A stretch of DNA of 64,000 nt from Actinostola sp. cb2023 (GCA_033675265.1 JAUJYZ010001082.1:115001-179000), one strand, 5' to 3'. Shown: positions 47,885 to 59,582, counted from the first letter of the stretch. Translations and numbers: made by a program. Notes: generated from the sequence alone by a model not told the origin.

Positions 47885-50800
47885 ATGAGTCTTCACGCAT
47901 CTGATACACAGGAAACCCAAGCCGCAACTAACGAAAAACGCCATCGCCCATTATCAAGAAAGGCACTTCAAAACGCTATTGAAACTAAGCGTAGAGAACT
48001 CGATGTTAATGCAAAGGTATTACAGGAACTTTACGTTATCGCTAACACAGCAGTACAAAATGGAGAATGTAGTGAAGGAAAGTTACAATCCCTCCAAACC
48101 GCCACGCAGAAATACAGGAACACCTTGAACGAACTCACTGAGCTCTACCAGCAGGATCAGTGGGGCGACTACGAAGAGGAAGCGAAACTGACAACTGAGT
48201 ACAGCAAATTGGAGCGTGCAGGCAACGTCATTAAACAAGCTACCGACGGTTGCCATCACGAAGTATCATCACAAGTCTCGCGGAAGTCTCGCCGTTCATC
48301 CACTTCCCGCGCCTCAACATCTTCCAGCTCAGCGAGAAGAAATGCTCTTGCCGACATAGCAGCAGCCAGAAAACAAGCAGAGTACGACAAGCTTATCGCC
48401 GAGAAGGACAACGCTCGAAAAGTGCAGCAGGCCCAGTACGAGCTGGAAATGGCCAAGTTGGCAGCCGACAAGGCCGAAGCCATAGCCAGTGCGAGGCTCT
48501 TGGCTATTGAAGAATGCCTGGACGAAGAAGAGTTTAAAGACTTAGACCTTCCCGCCGACCCTGACCCAGAAGACCACGAGGGCCACGTCAATACCTGGGT
48601 ACAAAACCACCCGATAACGAACACAATCACGCCCGGTCAGGAACCAGCTCACCGTCCAATTGTAACATCTACACCCAAACGAGACAGCACCATCGGGTTA
48701 CTAGAAACCTTCACCATTACGAATCAAAGACTGGTGTCGGGACTGACTCGACAAAGCCTGCCCAAATGTCATCCCGACATCTTTGACGGTGAAGTTACTC
48801 TTTTCCATCCGTGGAAAAGGGCATTCAGAGCAATGATCGACGACGCCGACGTAACACCTGCCCAAGAAATGAACTACCTGAGGAACTTTACCAAAGGCGA
48901 AGTACAGAACGTAGTGGATAACTTCCGGAAAAGACACCATACTGACCTCGCAGTCGTTCTCCGAGAACTCTGGAGGGAGTTAGAAAGACGATTCGGAAAC
49001 ACAGCTGCCATAACGAATGTCCTCCTAGAACGCCTCACCCAAGCAGCCAATTTCAGTGAGAAGAATCTCCCAGGTTTACAGGCCTTTGCGGACTTGTGCG
49101 GCGATATTGACAGTCAGCTCGCGTTTCTACCAGGACTCTCCTGTCTGAATTATCCCAACGTGCTACGCCCAATTGTCGAAAGGTTACCGAACTTCCTACG
49201 GTCAAAGTGGGAAAAAGATATTATCAGCTACGCAACCAAGCACCAAGACGCATACCCTGGCTTCCATGTGTTTGCATCCATGGCGCAGGAACAGGCGAAT
49301 AAAAAGAACCACCCAAATGTACAAGCGAGCGGCGTCCAACCTACTGTCCACGAAGAACAATCAAGCAAAAGAACAACAAAGCAAGAATTCGCCAGTGCAA
49401 GACGGGTCATGAAGACCAACACTGAGGAAAACAATAAGCCACACTGCAAGTTCCACGATTGTGACGGCCACGAACTGACAGAGTGCAAGGCCTTCGCAGC
49501 GAAATCGATACAAGAAAAGACCGATTGGATCCTAAAGGAAAAACTCTGTTTTCGTTGCCTCGAGGCAGGCCATATTGCCAAAGAATGTGAGTCGCAAGTC
49601 ACTTGTTCTGAGTGTAACAGCGACCGGCACCCCACCCTTTTGCACAAAGAAAAGGACGGCGAGGAATTAAAATCTAATTGCACCTCTGTCTGCAAAAAGG
49701 GAGGTGTTTCTTGCAGTAAGATCCTGTTAGTCGATGTGTTCCACCATCAACGTCCACAAGAGCGTCACCGTGTTTACGCAATAATAGACGACCAAAGCAA
49801 CACCTCTATGATTACGCCAGATCTAGCAGACAAATTGAAAGCAGACGGCCCTCGAGATAGGTACCTTCTTTCCACGTGCAGTGGTGAGAGGGAAGTCAAT
49901 TATGGTCGTCGCGTATCAGGAGTGCTCCTCAGTGCCGGCAACAAAACATCTAAACTTCCAACACTAGTGGAATGCGCACATCTCCCTCAAGACAAAGCCG
50001 AAATACCAACGCCTGAGATAGCAGGGAGATTCAGCCACCTGAGGGACATTGCGCAAGATATACCCCCCTTGGACGACCAAGCAAAGATACACCTGCTGAT
50101 AGGCAGAGATGCACCTGAACTGTTAAAGGTTCGAGCCTTTAAGAATGGCCCGAGGGGAGCCCCCTGGGCCCAGAAGCTTGTCTTAGGATGGACGATATCA
50201 GGTCAAGCCTGTCTTGACTTTGCAAATGGACCTGTTCACATACAAGCACGACGAACGACGGTCATGGGAGACAATGATAGCTATGCCCGTACAGACACGT
50301 TAGCAGAGATGCCTCCTGGAGTTACTGACAGCAACGAGTACGACATAGTGCCCTGCCCAAACAAGTTCATTGTCACCGACAGTCTGGCAGACTGTTATAC
50401 CAATGATCTTAAAAATGATGTCTTCCACTCCTTACCAAGCGACAACGAAAGCAGTCTGTCTTGCGAAGACCGCAAGTTCCTGAAGGTAATGGAGGCCGGC
50501 ATACATAAGAATAACATCGGCAACTGGGAGATGCCACTCCCTTTCCGCCAGGAAGAAGTGAGACTGCCCAACAACAGAAACCAAGCCGTTAATCGCCTAA
50601 ATAGTCTCCTGCGGACTCTGCGAAAGAAACCACAAATGGAAAGGGATTACATCGAGTTCATGGAGAAGGTGTTTAACAAAGGTCATGCTTCTCCCATACC
50701 TCCTGATGAGCTACACACTCCAGAAGGCCGTGTCTGGTACATACCACACTTTGGTGTCTACCACCCCAAAAAGCCAACACAGATTCGGGTGGTGTTCGAC

Positions 50801-53800
50801 TCGTCAGCAGAATCCAAGGGTGTATCTCTGAATAAAGAGCTTCTTCCGGGTCCAGACCTCATGAACAGTCTAGTCGGAGTCCTAATGCGCTTTCGCAAAG
50901 AAGAAGTAGCTGTGATGTGCGACATCGAACAGATGTTCTATTCTTTTCATGTCAACCCATCACACAGAGACTTTCTACGGTTTCTATGGTTTGAAGCAAA
51001 CGATCCCAAGAAACCCGTGATTGAATACCGCATGAACGTGCATCTCTTTGGCAACGGCCCAAGCCCGGCCGTAGCGACCTTCGGCTTACGGAAGACCGCA
51101 GCTGACGGCGAGGAGGAGTTCGGCACAGAGGTCACGAAATTTGTACACCGGAACTTCTACGTGGACGACGGCCTGACTTCACTACCCACCGCCCAACAAG
51201 CCATCGACCTTGTGAGCGGAGCGCAGGCTGCTCTAGCCACTTCCAACCTACGCCTACACAAGTTAGTATCAAACAACGTCGAAGTCATGGAAGCATTCCC
51301 GATGTCAGATAGAGCGAAAGATCTACGCGACCTGGACCTAAGAAAGGACAGCCTCCCAGCCCAACGCTCTCTTGGAGTATACTGGGACATAGAGAAGGAC
51401 ACCTTCACCTATCGTGTATCTCTGCCAGTGAAACCGTTTACACGGAGAGGAGTCCTTTCCGTAGTCAACTCCATATACGATCCCCTTGGCCTGGTGGCAC
51501 CGGCTATGCTAGAAGGTAGGAAACTACTGCAACAGTTAGTCATCATGGGGAAGAAGACGAACGACAAGGTCCCCCTTGGATGGGACGACCCTTTGCCCGA
51601 AAGACTAGCGAACCGATGGCAGTGCTGGAAGGACTCTCTCAAAGAACTGGAAAATGTCTCCGTTCCGAGATGCTACCACCCAGAGGAGTTTGGCACGATC
51701 ACAAGAGCAGAACTGCACGCGTTCTCGGATGCAAGTCAAGACGCTATCGGTGCTGCCGTGTATCTCCGCCTTTTTAACAACAACAACGAAGTCGCCGTGT
51801 CTCTAGTGTATGGACAAGCCAAAGTTGCTCCCGTACAACTTACCACTATTCCAAGATTAGAACTGTGCGGCGCTGTAATGGCAACTCAAGCCGTTGCAAA
51901 GATACTTAAGGAGATCGACATAGAAATCGCCGAAGTCATCTACTATACTGATTCGAAGGTTGTCCTGGGTTACATCACGAATGAAAGCAGACGTTTTTAC
52001 GTGTATGTAGCGAACCGTGTACAACTCATAAGAAAGATGTCATCGCCAAACCAGTGGAGATATATCGAAAGCGACAGAAACCCTGCAGATCTAGCGACAC
52101 GCGGTCTTCACCCCAGTAAGATGATGGAATCTGTTTGGTTGAACGGACCAACCTTCTTGAGGAAGGCGGCGGAGGTTCCTCCATCAAATGAAGTGATGTC
52201 GCCAAACGACAGTGACCCGGAGGTCCGAAAGGAAGTCACATCCTGCAAGACTAAGATAGGAAACAGCCAGTCATCAGGATTAGGAGCGGAAAGATTCAAG
52301 AGATTCTCCAGCCTATCCTCCCTGCGACGCGCACTGGCAAACCTCATCGTCAAGATAAGAGAGTTCAAGCTCAGGAAAGAACGACCAACTAAACCGACGA
52401 TTCCTGGATGTAGCGTTCCTGAACGATGCCAGACAGCCAGACCCCCTAACGCAGATGAGCTGGAGCAAGCAACAGTTGTGATACTTCTAGCGACCCAGAG
52501 AGAAGCCTTCGGCGAGGAGCTGCAGAAGTATGCATTTGTCAGTACTGCGAATCATGAGCAAGGTGAGAGGGAGGAAAGGATCGCTAGAAAGAAGTCTCTG
52601 AAACAGTCCTCTCTACGCAGTATCGATCCTTTCTTCGGCGAAGATGGAATTCTCCGCGTCGGTGGCCGACTTCGACGTGCTGAAATAAATTACGGAGAGA
52701 AACACCCTGCCATACTGCCGAGGAACCACCACGTATCAAGCCTGATTGTTCGCCACTACCACGACCAAGTGCACCACCAGGGTAGGCAGATCACGCACGG
52801 TGCAGTTCGGCAAGCAGGTTACTGGTTGATAGGAGGCCATCGCCTAGTCTCGAAGGAGCTTCACTCGTGCGTCATTTGCAAGAAACTAAGAGGATCGTTC
52901 ATTGAGCAACGCATGGCCGACCTTCCTCAGGATAGGACGGAAGCAAGTCCACCGTTTACAAATGTCGGCTTCGATGTCTTTGGCCCTTGGACTATCCAAA
53001 CACGAAGGACAAGAGGAGGTGCTGCCAATTCAAAACGCTGGGGCCTTGTGTTCACTTGCCTTGCCAGCAGAGCTGTCCACATCGAAGTGTTGGAGGCAAT
53101 GGACGCAAGTGCCTTTGTTTGTGCCCTAAGGCGCTTCTTCGCTCTACGCGGCCCAGCTGCAATACTGAGATGCGACAACGGATCGAACTTCGTTGGAGGA
53201 AAATCCGAACTGGACGACGCATTGAAGGAAATGGACCAGAGCAAAGTACAGAGATTTATCTCAGAACATGGGTGCGAGTGGAAATTCAACCCGCCGCATG
53301 CATCTCACTTCGGAGGTGTATGGGAACGGCAAATCGGAACGATCCGCAAGGTCTTGGACGCCATGTTTGCTGAATTAGGAAGATCACAGCTAACACACGA
53401 GCTGCTAGTAACATTAATGGCCGAAGTGGCAGCCATCGTCAACGCGCGCCCGATAGCCGCCCTACCATCTGACGTAGACGACCCGTTACCTCTATCACCC
53501 GCAATGCTCCTTACCATGAAAACGCGCCCTTTGGGTCCTCCTCCCGGCGAGTTCATCCCAAGTGACTTGTACGCACGTCGACGCTGGAGGAGAGTACAGT
53601 ATCTTGCGGATCAGTTCTGGAAGAGATGGAGACGTGAATACTTGCAGAGCTTGCAGTTCAGACGCAAATGGACCCAACCGCAAAGAAATCTCCTCAGGGA
53701 AGACGTCGTACTCGTAAAGGAAGAAGGAGAACACCGTAACGACTGGCCAATGGGACGGGTGACGGAAGCAATTAAGAGCGAGGACGGCAGAGTAAGGAAG

Positions 53801-53893
53801 GCTGTCGTCAGAGTGGTGCGAGACGGAAGGACAAAGACCCTATTGCGTCCCGTTAAGGAATTTGTTCTCTTGGTCCCCAGCGACAAGTCTTAG
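47885..53893 (+). CDS. BEL/Pao gag-pol polyprotein
   Basis: Start ATG at 47885 (AAAAATGAGTC), 2002 residues. In order: a Lys/Gln-rich coiled-coil gag N-terminus; a DUF1759-type capsid region (~300-500) with FDGEVTLFHPWKRAF; zinc knuckle CFRCLEAGHIAKEC (~555) with a further Cys/His pair; aspartic protease with DDQSNTSMI (~632); reverse transcriptase with catalytic YVDDGL (~1092); RNase H with FSDAS (~1280); integrase with the HHCC-type zinc site (HHQGRQ ... CVICKK, ~1630-1665), first Asp in GFDVFGPW (~1695), second in RCDNGSNF (~1762) and Glu in GVWERQIG (~1814); C-terminal DUF5641 domain. No stop or frameshift is seen. The GC content is higher than in the surrounding DNA. Confidence 0.96.
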   Translation: MSLHASDTQETQAATNEKRHRPLSRKALQNAIETKRRELDVNAKVLQELYVIANTAVQNGECSEGKLQSLQTATQKYRNTLNELTELYQQDQWGDYEEEAKLTTEYSKLERAGNVIKQATDGCHHEVSSQVSRKSRRSSTSRASTSSSSARRNALADIAAARKQAEYDKLIAEKDNARKVQQAQYELEMAKLAADKAEAIASARLLAIEECLDEEEFKDLDLPADPDPEDHEGHVNTWVQNHPITNTITPGQEPAHRPIVTSTPKRDSTIGLLETFTITNQRLVSGLTRQSLPKCHPDIFDGEVTLFHPWKRAFRAMIDDADVTPAQEMNYLRNFTKGEVQNVVDNFRKRHHTDLAVVLRELWRELERRFGNTAAITNVLLERLTQAANFSEKNLPGLQAFADLCGDIDSQLAFLPGLSCLNYPNVLRPIVERLPNFLRSKWEKDIISYATKHQDAYPGFHVFASMAQEQANKKNHPNVQASGVQPTVHEEQSSKRTTKQEFASARRVMKTNTEENNKPHCKFHDCDGHELTECKAFAAKSIQEKTDWILKEKLCFRCLEAGHIAKECESQVTCSECNSDRHPTLLHKEKDGEELKSNCTSVCKKGGVSCSKILLVDVFHHQRPQERHRVYAIIDDQSNTSMITPDLADKLKADGPRDRYLLSTCSGEREVNYGRRVSGVLLSAGNKTSKLPTLVECAHLPQDKAEIPTPEIAGRFSHLRDIAQDIPPLDDQAKIHLLIGRDAPELLKVRAFKNGPRGAPWAQKLVLGWTISGQACLDFANGPVHIQARRTTVMGDNDSYARTDTLAEMPPGVTDSNEYDIVPCPNKFIVTDSLADCYTNDLKNDVFHSLPSDNESSLSCEDRKFLKVMEAGIHKNNIGNWEMPLPFRQEEVRLPNNRNQAVNRLNSLLRTLRKKPQMERDYIEFMEKVFNKGHASPIPPDELHTPEGRVWYIPHFGVYHPKKPTQIRVVFDSSAESKGVSLNKELLPGPDLMNSLVGVLMRFRKEEVAVMCDIEQMFYSFHVNPSHRDFLRFLWFEANDPKKPVIEYRMNVHLFGNGPSPAVATFGLRKTAADGEEEFGTEVTKFVHRNFYVDDGLTSLPTAQQAIDLVSGAQAALATSNLRLHKLVSNNVEVMEAFPMSDRAKDLRDLDLRKDSLPAQRSLGVYWDIEKDTFTYRVSLPVKPFTRRGVLSVVNSIYDPLGLVAPAMLEGRKLLQQLVIMGKKTNDKVPLGWDDPLPERLANRWQCWKDSLKELENVSVPRCYHPEEFGTITRAELHAFSDASQDAIGAAVYLRLFNNNNEVAVSLVYGQAKVAPVQLTTIPRLELCGAVMATQAVAKILKEIDIEIAEVIYYTDSKVVLGYITNESRRFYVYVANRVQLIRKMSSPNQWRYIESDRNPADLATRGLHPSKMMESVWLNGPTFLRKAAEVPPSNEVMSPNDSDPEVRKEVTSCKTKIGNSQSSGLGAERFKRFSSLSSLRRALANLIVKIREFKLRKERPTKPTIPGCSVPERCQTARPPNADELEQATVVILLATQREAFGEELQKYAFVSTANHEQGEREERIARKKSLKQSSLRSIDPFFGEDGILRVGGRLRRAEINYGEKHPAILPRNHHVSSLIVRHYHDQVHHQGRQITHGAVRQAGYWLIGGHRLVSKELHSCVICKKLRGSFIEQRMADLPQDRTEASPPFTNVGFDVFGPWTIQTRRTRGGAANSKRWGLVFTCLASRAVHIEVLEAMDASAFVCALRRFFALRGPAAILRCDNGSNFVGGKSELDDALKEMDQSKVQRFISEHGCEWKFNPPHASHFGGVWERQIGTIRKVLDAMFAELGRSQLTHELLVTLMAEVAAIVNARPIAALPSDVDDPLPLSPAMLLTMKTRPLGPPPGEFIPSDLYARRRWRRVQYLADQFWKRWRREYLQSLQFRRKWTQPQRNLLREDVVLVKEEGEHRNDWPMGRVTEAIKSEDGRVRKAVVRVVRDGRTKTLLRPVKEFVLLVPSDKS

Positions 53894-54005
53894 ACTAAAG
53901 ACAAAGAAGGAACATTTGATCATTTAATATGGACACTATATTAGTTCATTATGTAATCACCGCATTAGTTATTTAGTTCATGTTATAACAAGGATAGTCA
54001 TCCTT

Positions 54006-54015
54006 GGGCGAGGAG
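54006..54015 (+). other. polypurine tract of BEL/Pao element
   Basis: The purine-rich GGGCGAGGAG directly abuts the 3' LTR, the expected site of plus-strand priming. Confidence 0.55.
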
Positions 54016-54362
54016 TGTCGCGTATGTCACGGTTTAGTTATTGTGGCTTAATTTTGTAATCATCATTTCCGGTGTAATAAGATACTTTAGCGTCCCTTTA
54101 GAACTCCTAGTCATTTTATACAGTTTATACATCGCTTTGGAGCCATCGATTGTAAGTTTTGTTTTCTTATTTGATCTTTGTTACATGCTTCGCTAGTATA
54201 TTATTCTTTACAATTCCTCGCCTAATTTGTATTTGTAATTTGTTTAGTTTTCACCGTGTGTTATGGAATAAATATACTGATCTCTGGATGAATGACCACA
54301 CTTTGTAACACACTGGTTGGCACTGGTGTTCCTTAGATAATCGTGTCGCCGGGAACACGACA
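54016..54362 (+). repeat. 3' LTR of BEL/Pao element
   Basis: 347 bp, identical by eye to the 5' LTR, followed by the target duplication TGCGT. Confidence 0.95.
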
Positions 54363-54367
54363 TGCGT

Positions 54368-55195
54368 TTGTATGTGAGAGCGTATTTAAGAGGAACTGAT
54401 GGATGGCTTGCCTTGGATACAACATAATTTCTCTTCTGCACAGGTCAACTGCTTCTTTCACTTCTAGTCGTCGAATACGATCACTTAGCACTATCAGTAT
54501 CTGCCCTGAGCGAACAATACTTCTATTTTACATGTTTGTGGCGCCATGAATATGCAACCTCAAGTATATAAATAGGCTATTAAAACTACTTTGGCATGAA
54601 CCCAAATTTCGGACATTGACCTTGTTTACCTTTGCTTTGATGAAGTTTTGAAGTACGATTTCTACGATTTCTTTTCCTTCTGAATTTTTCAAACGTCGAA
54701 TCGAATAAACATCCATCATTATATATCTGAGAAATGTGTTTCGTTTTACTAACGGATACTTTTTAAACGGTTTTTCACGGCGCGTGACGACAGTCAGGCA
54801 GCAAGCAAAGCGAGATTAGCTATCAAAACAAAATCTTCTGAAAAATCAAACCCTTGCTCTCTAGCTTCAGAGACATAATACGAAGCTGCTCAGTAACGGG
54901 TTATTAACGACATGTTGCTTTCAAAACTAAGATTCATAATCTACTTGAGTCCTGTGTGTCGTTTGTTTTTTCTTATCTGCTGAGTAATCTTGAAACTCGA
55001 TACGATTAAATACGTCGCATACTTTCTTTATTCTTTGACCGAACAAAACTACGACTACTACTACTAACAAAAACCCATTTTATAACTCGGGCTTCCTTCG
55101 GAAGGGCCCGAGTAATAAATTCTTGCGATGCTTTTCTGATGATTTCAGTCAAAATCAGAGTCAAAATACTCGGCCTAAAAAAAACAATTTTTACA
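54368..55195. other. intergenic, no gene seen
   Basis: No coding region or defined element recognised. Confidence 0.4.
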
Positions 55196-55198
55196 TCG

Positions 55199-55420
55199 GC
55201 TTGAACCGGAAGTTAATTTCCTCAGACGTCCGCATTCTAAAAATAGATTTATTGAAATTAAGATATCCCAGACCCTATACTGGAAGACTCCCTCTCTGTC
55301 CCTCATGGTCTCTTGAGTAGTCATATTTTCCTCAATACACGATCAATTCTAAATATTTTTCCCCCGACCTCGCTTGCGCGCGCAGAATCATGAAGCAATC
55401 TGGGAAACTACGAAAAGGAG
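55199..55420 (-). repeat. dispersed repeat D, copy 2 (inverted)
   Basis: TTCCTCAGACGTCCGCATTC, TATTGAAATTAAGATATCCC and CCTCATGGTCTCTTGAGTAG complement 42790-42950. The following CCTCGCTTGCGCGCGCAGAATC matches 62160-62190 and, inverted, about 61560-61600. Confidence 0.65.
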
Positions 55421-55499
55421 CATACCGCTGAGTCACATGCACTTTCTCAGTTCGAACCTAAACGATCTCAACACAGGAAAACAAAGGGCTCAAATAAAC

Positions 55500-55858
<359 letters not shown>

Positions 55859-56300
55859 TATTACATAATGAATTAAATTAAAAATAACCTGAGCTGGAAA
55901 GGATGGCTTACGGATTATTCCAGCGAAAAAAATAAAAAACGTTATGTGAAATAAGAATTGATGGGGTGAGGGCGCCAAATTACTTGTTTCTGATTGGTTA
56001 ATCAAGGAGGGCTTTGGATTTTTCCTAATCAGAGGGTTTATTATATTTTTTGTCAAAGAACGCACGAAATATGCACAAGAACGCGCGAAATATGGGACCG
56101 TATTTTGGGTAGTTACTTCAAACTGGCTTTCCAATCATTCATGCAGAATCGTGCGATGAAAATTAACCAATCAGCGTGCGAGAATTCAGTCTACATTGGC
56201 TAGCGCGCGCTCATACAGAGATTTCCAAGTTTTCACTGTAATTTGTTGTTTTTCTTTCACCAGAATAGCTAGTTTCTTTGACAAAGAATATAATAAACAA

Positions 56301-56438
56301 CTTATTAGTCGGCTAAGCATCTAATACGGCTGTGAATTTTTACTCGTCATGTATTTTGGCTCGCCTAAAGGCTCGCCAAAATACCAAATGACTCGTAAAA
56401 ATACACAGCCATATTAGATGCTTAGCCGACTAATAACC
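56301..56438. repeat. palindromic hairpin 1
   Basis: TTATTAGTCGGCTAAGCATC and GATGCTTAGCCGACTAATAA arms, centre TGGCTCGCCTAAAGGCTCGCCA. Confidence 0.85.
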
Positions 56439-56439
56439 T

Positions 56440-56716
56440 CTATTTATCATGTAATTTCAAAAGTCGTAGGAAAAACAAATGATTACGTATATAGCTGGAA
56501 AGAACTCATTGAAATTAGTAAAAATGTGAAGTTTGGAAAAGATCGCTTCTCAAATTGCGAAGATATGAATTTTCAAAAATCCAAATTTTATATGAAAACC
56601 TTTGCAATTTGTGAAGCGATCTTTTCCAAACTTCACATTTTTACTAATTTCAACGAGCTCTTTCCAGCTTTGATAATCTTTTCTTTGTCCTATGAGTTTT
56701 GAAATTACATGATAAA
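56440..56716. repeat. palindromic hairpin 2
   Basis: TTTATCATGTAATTTCAAAA at the left and TTTTGAAATTACATGATAAA at the right; inner arms TGAAGTTTGGAAAAGATCGC and complement. It directly follows hairpin 1. Confidence 0.85.
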
Positions 56717-56904
56717 CCCTCATTGAAGGCCGTATTACTAACAGACGCTTGGTCGATCGCTATACGCTAACTCAATTTCAATTTCGAATCAAATCGGCGA
56801 AGACTCGCGCTAGTTTTTGCCGTTTGAATTTGGCCCTCTATCTTATCATGTATAATGAAAAAAAATGTTTTCTTTTATTATATCCATGGATCTTATAAAC
56901 AGGT

Positions 56905-57052
56905 AATCGCATGGTTCCTCAGTAAAACTAAGGATTAATTTCACTCGTTTTGAAATTGTCCTCGTCGCTTCGCTTCCAATTTTTTCAAAACTTTGAAAAC
57001 ACTCGTGAAATTCAGTTAATCCTTAAATTTACTCGGTCCCATGCGATTATAT
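56905..57052. repeat. palindromic hairpin 3
   Basis: AATCGCATGG ... AAGGATTAATTTCACTCG against CGTGAAATTCAGTTAATCCT ... CCATGCGATT. Confidence 0.7.
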
Positions 57053-57535
57053 ACAAACTATGCATATGTACTGTCTCGACAGAATGATATTCAGATCGCT
57101 CGTATATGTTAGTCTCGGTTGCTGAAAATTACTATACTAGTCAGGAAGGTGTTTTTACAGTCAGTCGGTCCGTTATAGACCGATAACGGATATAAGATCG
57201 ATACGGCTAACTGACAACAGGGGTTCGCATGCAGCTAACAACTATAAAGAAACCAATGGTACATACCTTATTGAACTATTCTCGTTGTATAATCGTTGTG
57301 TTATCCGAGTTGTCTTTGCGGCTAAATGACTCAGTGATGGAGAAAGTCCGAGCAATTCTTCAACTAGAATTCAGTTTCCTTGAGTTATATGATACTGGCC
57401 GGTGGGTTACATGTTTGGCTAATTCAGCTGGCTTATTACAAATAAACAATTATTGCATGTGAATCAATCGTGGAGCAAATCAAGCTTCCAAAGTGATATA
57501 TCAGAGCTAAGTAAACTTTTATATGGGTTTTCGTA
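57053..57535. other. no gene assigned
   Basis: An open frame 57229-57462 (MQLTTIKKPMVHTLL...) has no recognisable family or splice support; left unassigned. Confidence 0.3.
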
Positions 57536-57564
57536 ATTTAGTCGGCCCCTCTAGACAACTAATA

Positions 57565-57772
57565 AAAAGTCCCGGTGGGGGTACTCCCTATATACCGTGG
57601 TAGGGATGGAGGGGGGGTACTCCCTATATACCGTGGTAGGGATGGAGGGGGGGTACTCCCTATATACCGTGGTAGGGATGGGGGGGGGGGTACTCCCTAT
57701 ATACCGTGGTAGGGATGGAGGGGGGGGGGGGGGGTACTCCCTATATACCGTGGTAGGGATGACCGTCATATT
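57565..57772. repeat. ~43-bp minisatellite, GGGTACTCCCTATATACC unit
   Basis: About five copies of GGGTACTCCCTATATACCGT followed by GGTAGGGATGGAGGGG, with variable G runs. Confidence 0.9.
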
Positions 57773-58019
57773 TTTTAGGGGTTGAAATCGTCATTTTGGT
57801 ATTTTTGTAGGTTTGTCAAAGCGAAGTCCTGGTTCCGTTTTCTGAAAACTGGTATTTTTTAGGATACTCTCGCGACAGAATGCTAAAAAAAAGTCAGTCT
57901 CGAATCGCGAGTGCCAAGCCAACAATAAACGATGATACAGTTACTGTAGTCAGTTAGTTTTGTAAGTATTTTTTAGTTTTTTTTTCAGGTTACGAAATAT
58001 TTTTTAGGGTATTTTTAGG

Positions 58020-58061
58020 TTATCCGACGGTTCATCATACTTTTTTTTACCCCTTTTTTTT

Positions 58062-58100
<39 letters not shown>
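58020..58100. repeat. T-run and long C-run
   Basis: TTTTTTTTACC then about 38 C residues (58062-58099). The matched flanks GTCGGCCCCTCTAGACAACT (57541) and GTCGGCGCCTCTAGCAGTAA (58109) suggest that the block from 57541 is one repeat unit duplicated around expanded homopolymers. Confidence 0.8.
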
Positions 58101-58102
<2 letters not shown>

Positions 58103-58679
58103 TTCGTAGTCGGCGCCTCTAGCAGTAATAAAAAGTACGGCTTTTAAAGTCAGTGTTTGACATCCGTCTCTATAGTCCATAACTGTAGTATTGAACCAGC
58201 TGTATCGCGGCATGCAAATAATTATTTCACTGTGACACTTCATGACTGACGTGCATCTCTTTGTTCTAGAGAAGAAATTGTCTGATTGCTAGTCGACAGA
58301 ATCAGACAAACGCAGTTCTTGAAGCTAACGAACAATAGAAGTTTCTCTTTCATAATCTAGATCTACTTTCTTTTAACCTTAAACTAACCTAAACACATAA
58401 CTTATCCACCATAGAACCCTAAACCTAAACACGGCCTAACTTTCCAACCTAATCACAATCATAGATTATTTTTTACTCACCAAAAAAACCGCTAAACCTA
58501 ACCTAAACGCATAGATTACCCACCATGAAAACCTAATTAACCTTAACACTAGATAAATTAAACGGCCATGTTTTCAATCATATATCTACCGGACAATCAA
58601 GATTTGTGGAATGAATAAAGCATTGATTGACATAGAGATATTCTTCCAAACAAGTAATGCATAAAATATATTTACAATA

Positions 58680-59180
58680 ACAGATCGAGCGTAATCTCGC
58701 AATCTGATTGGCTGGTTTACCGTTGTCAATAAGAGTACAGACACACTGTATGACGAATCGCTCGCGCACGGAGCTGGCGCGCGCTTGAAACAGTTTGCCT
58801 TTCAAACTTTTTCCTTGTTTTCTGATTGGTTCTGGTTTACCATTGTCAAAAAGAGTAACAGACACATCTCGTATGACGAATCAGCCGTTGTCAATAAGAG
58901 TACAGACACACGTATGACGAAATCTCGCGCACGGAGCTGGCGCGCGCTTGAAACAGTTTTTCTTTCAAACTTTTTCCTTGTTTTTGGATACTTTTTGACT
59001 TTGTTATTGTAAAAAACAGATTGAAGATGGTTTTGAGTTGTCTGTACTCTTATTGACACACACTTGACGTCATAAAATGTCCAAAACTTGGCATTGCTTG
59101 AGTTTTGAACATTTTATGACGTCAAGTGTGTGTCAATAAGACGGTACAGACAACTCAAAACCATCTGCAATTTGTTAAAA
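58680..59180 (+). repeat. dispersed repeat E with terminal hairpin
   Basis: TCTCGCAATCTGATTGGCTG, GTCAATAAGAGTACAGACAC and GCACGGAGCTGGCGCGCGCT occur partly twice in tandem. 59020-59176 is a palindrome (TTGACACACACTTGACGTCA and complement). The whole unit recurs inverted at 61675-62035. Confidence 0.75.
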
Positions 59181-59182
59181 TT

Positions 59183-59309
59183 TTCGGAACACTATAGCAA
59201 CACAGAGGTATCTGTATATATTTTATATGAAGCTAAGAGCTTTACCAAACATTTAACGCATAGAAGATCGTTTGAATACTGTACTGAATAATGAGCGGCC
59301 AATCTTTGT

Positions 59310-59343
<34 letters not shown>

Positions 59344-59345
59344 TA
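59183..59345. repeat. repeat shared with the left end of the window, plus poly-T
   Basis: TAGCAACACAGAGGTAT, AGAGCTTTACC and CGTTTGAATACTG parallel 140-250. A ~30-bp T run is at 59311-59340. Confidence 0.5.
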
Positions 59346-59582
59346 GACACCTTTCAAAATCAGTTTTAAAGTTTACAAATTATATTCTTATATATTCTAT
59401 AATTTAACACTGAAAAAAAAGTCCAAAAATAGACAAAACTGAGAGGCCTAGGGATTGAATTGATTACTATTCTCATAACCGTGTCGTCCAATTACTCAGG
59501 AAAACGAAGAGAAAATCTGACTCGAATTGACGTCCAATATTTAAATTGAAGATATACTTTTGTCTCTGACTTTAGTTGTTTT

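Larger units (their letters stand above)
47227..54362 (+). mobile_element. BEL/Pao LTR retrotransposon, apparently complete
   Basis: 7136 bp, from TGTCGCG to AACACGACA, with 5-bp duplication TGCGT at 47222-47226 and 54363-54367. The two 347-bp LTRs read as identical, and a single uninterrupted gag-pol frame (47885-53893) lies between. It inserted recently and may still be mobile. Confidence 0.95.

Noticed and set aside
48256..53886. Many frames overlapping the BEL/Pao polyprotein
   Set aside because: Shadow frames in GC-richer coding DNA; none has family motifs.
58360..58560. Telomere-like CCTAAAC words
   Set aside because: Irregular spacing and sequence; not a TTAGGG array.
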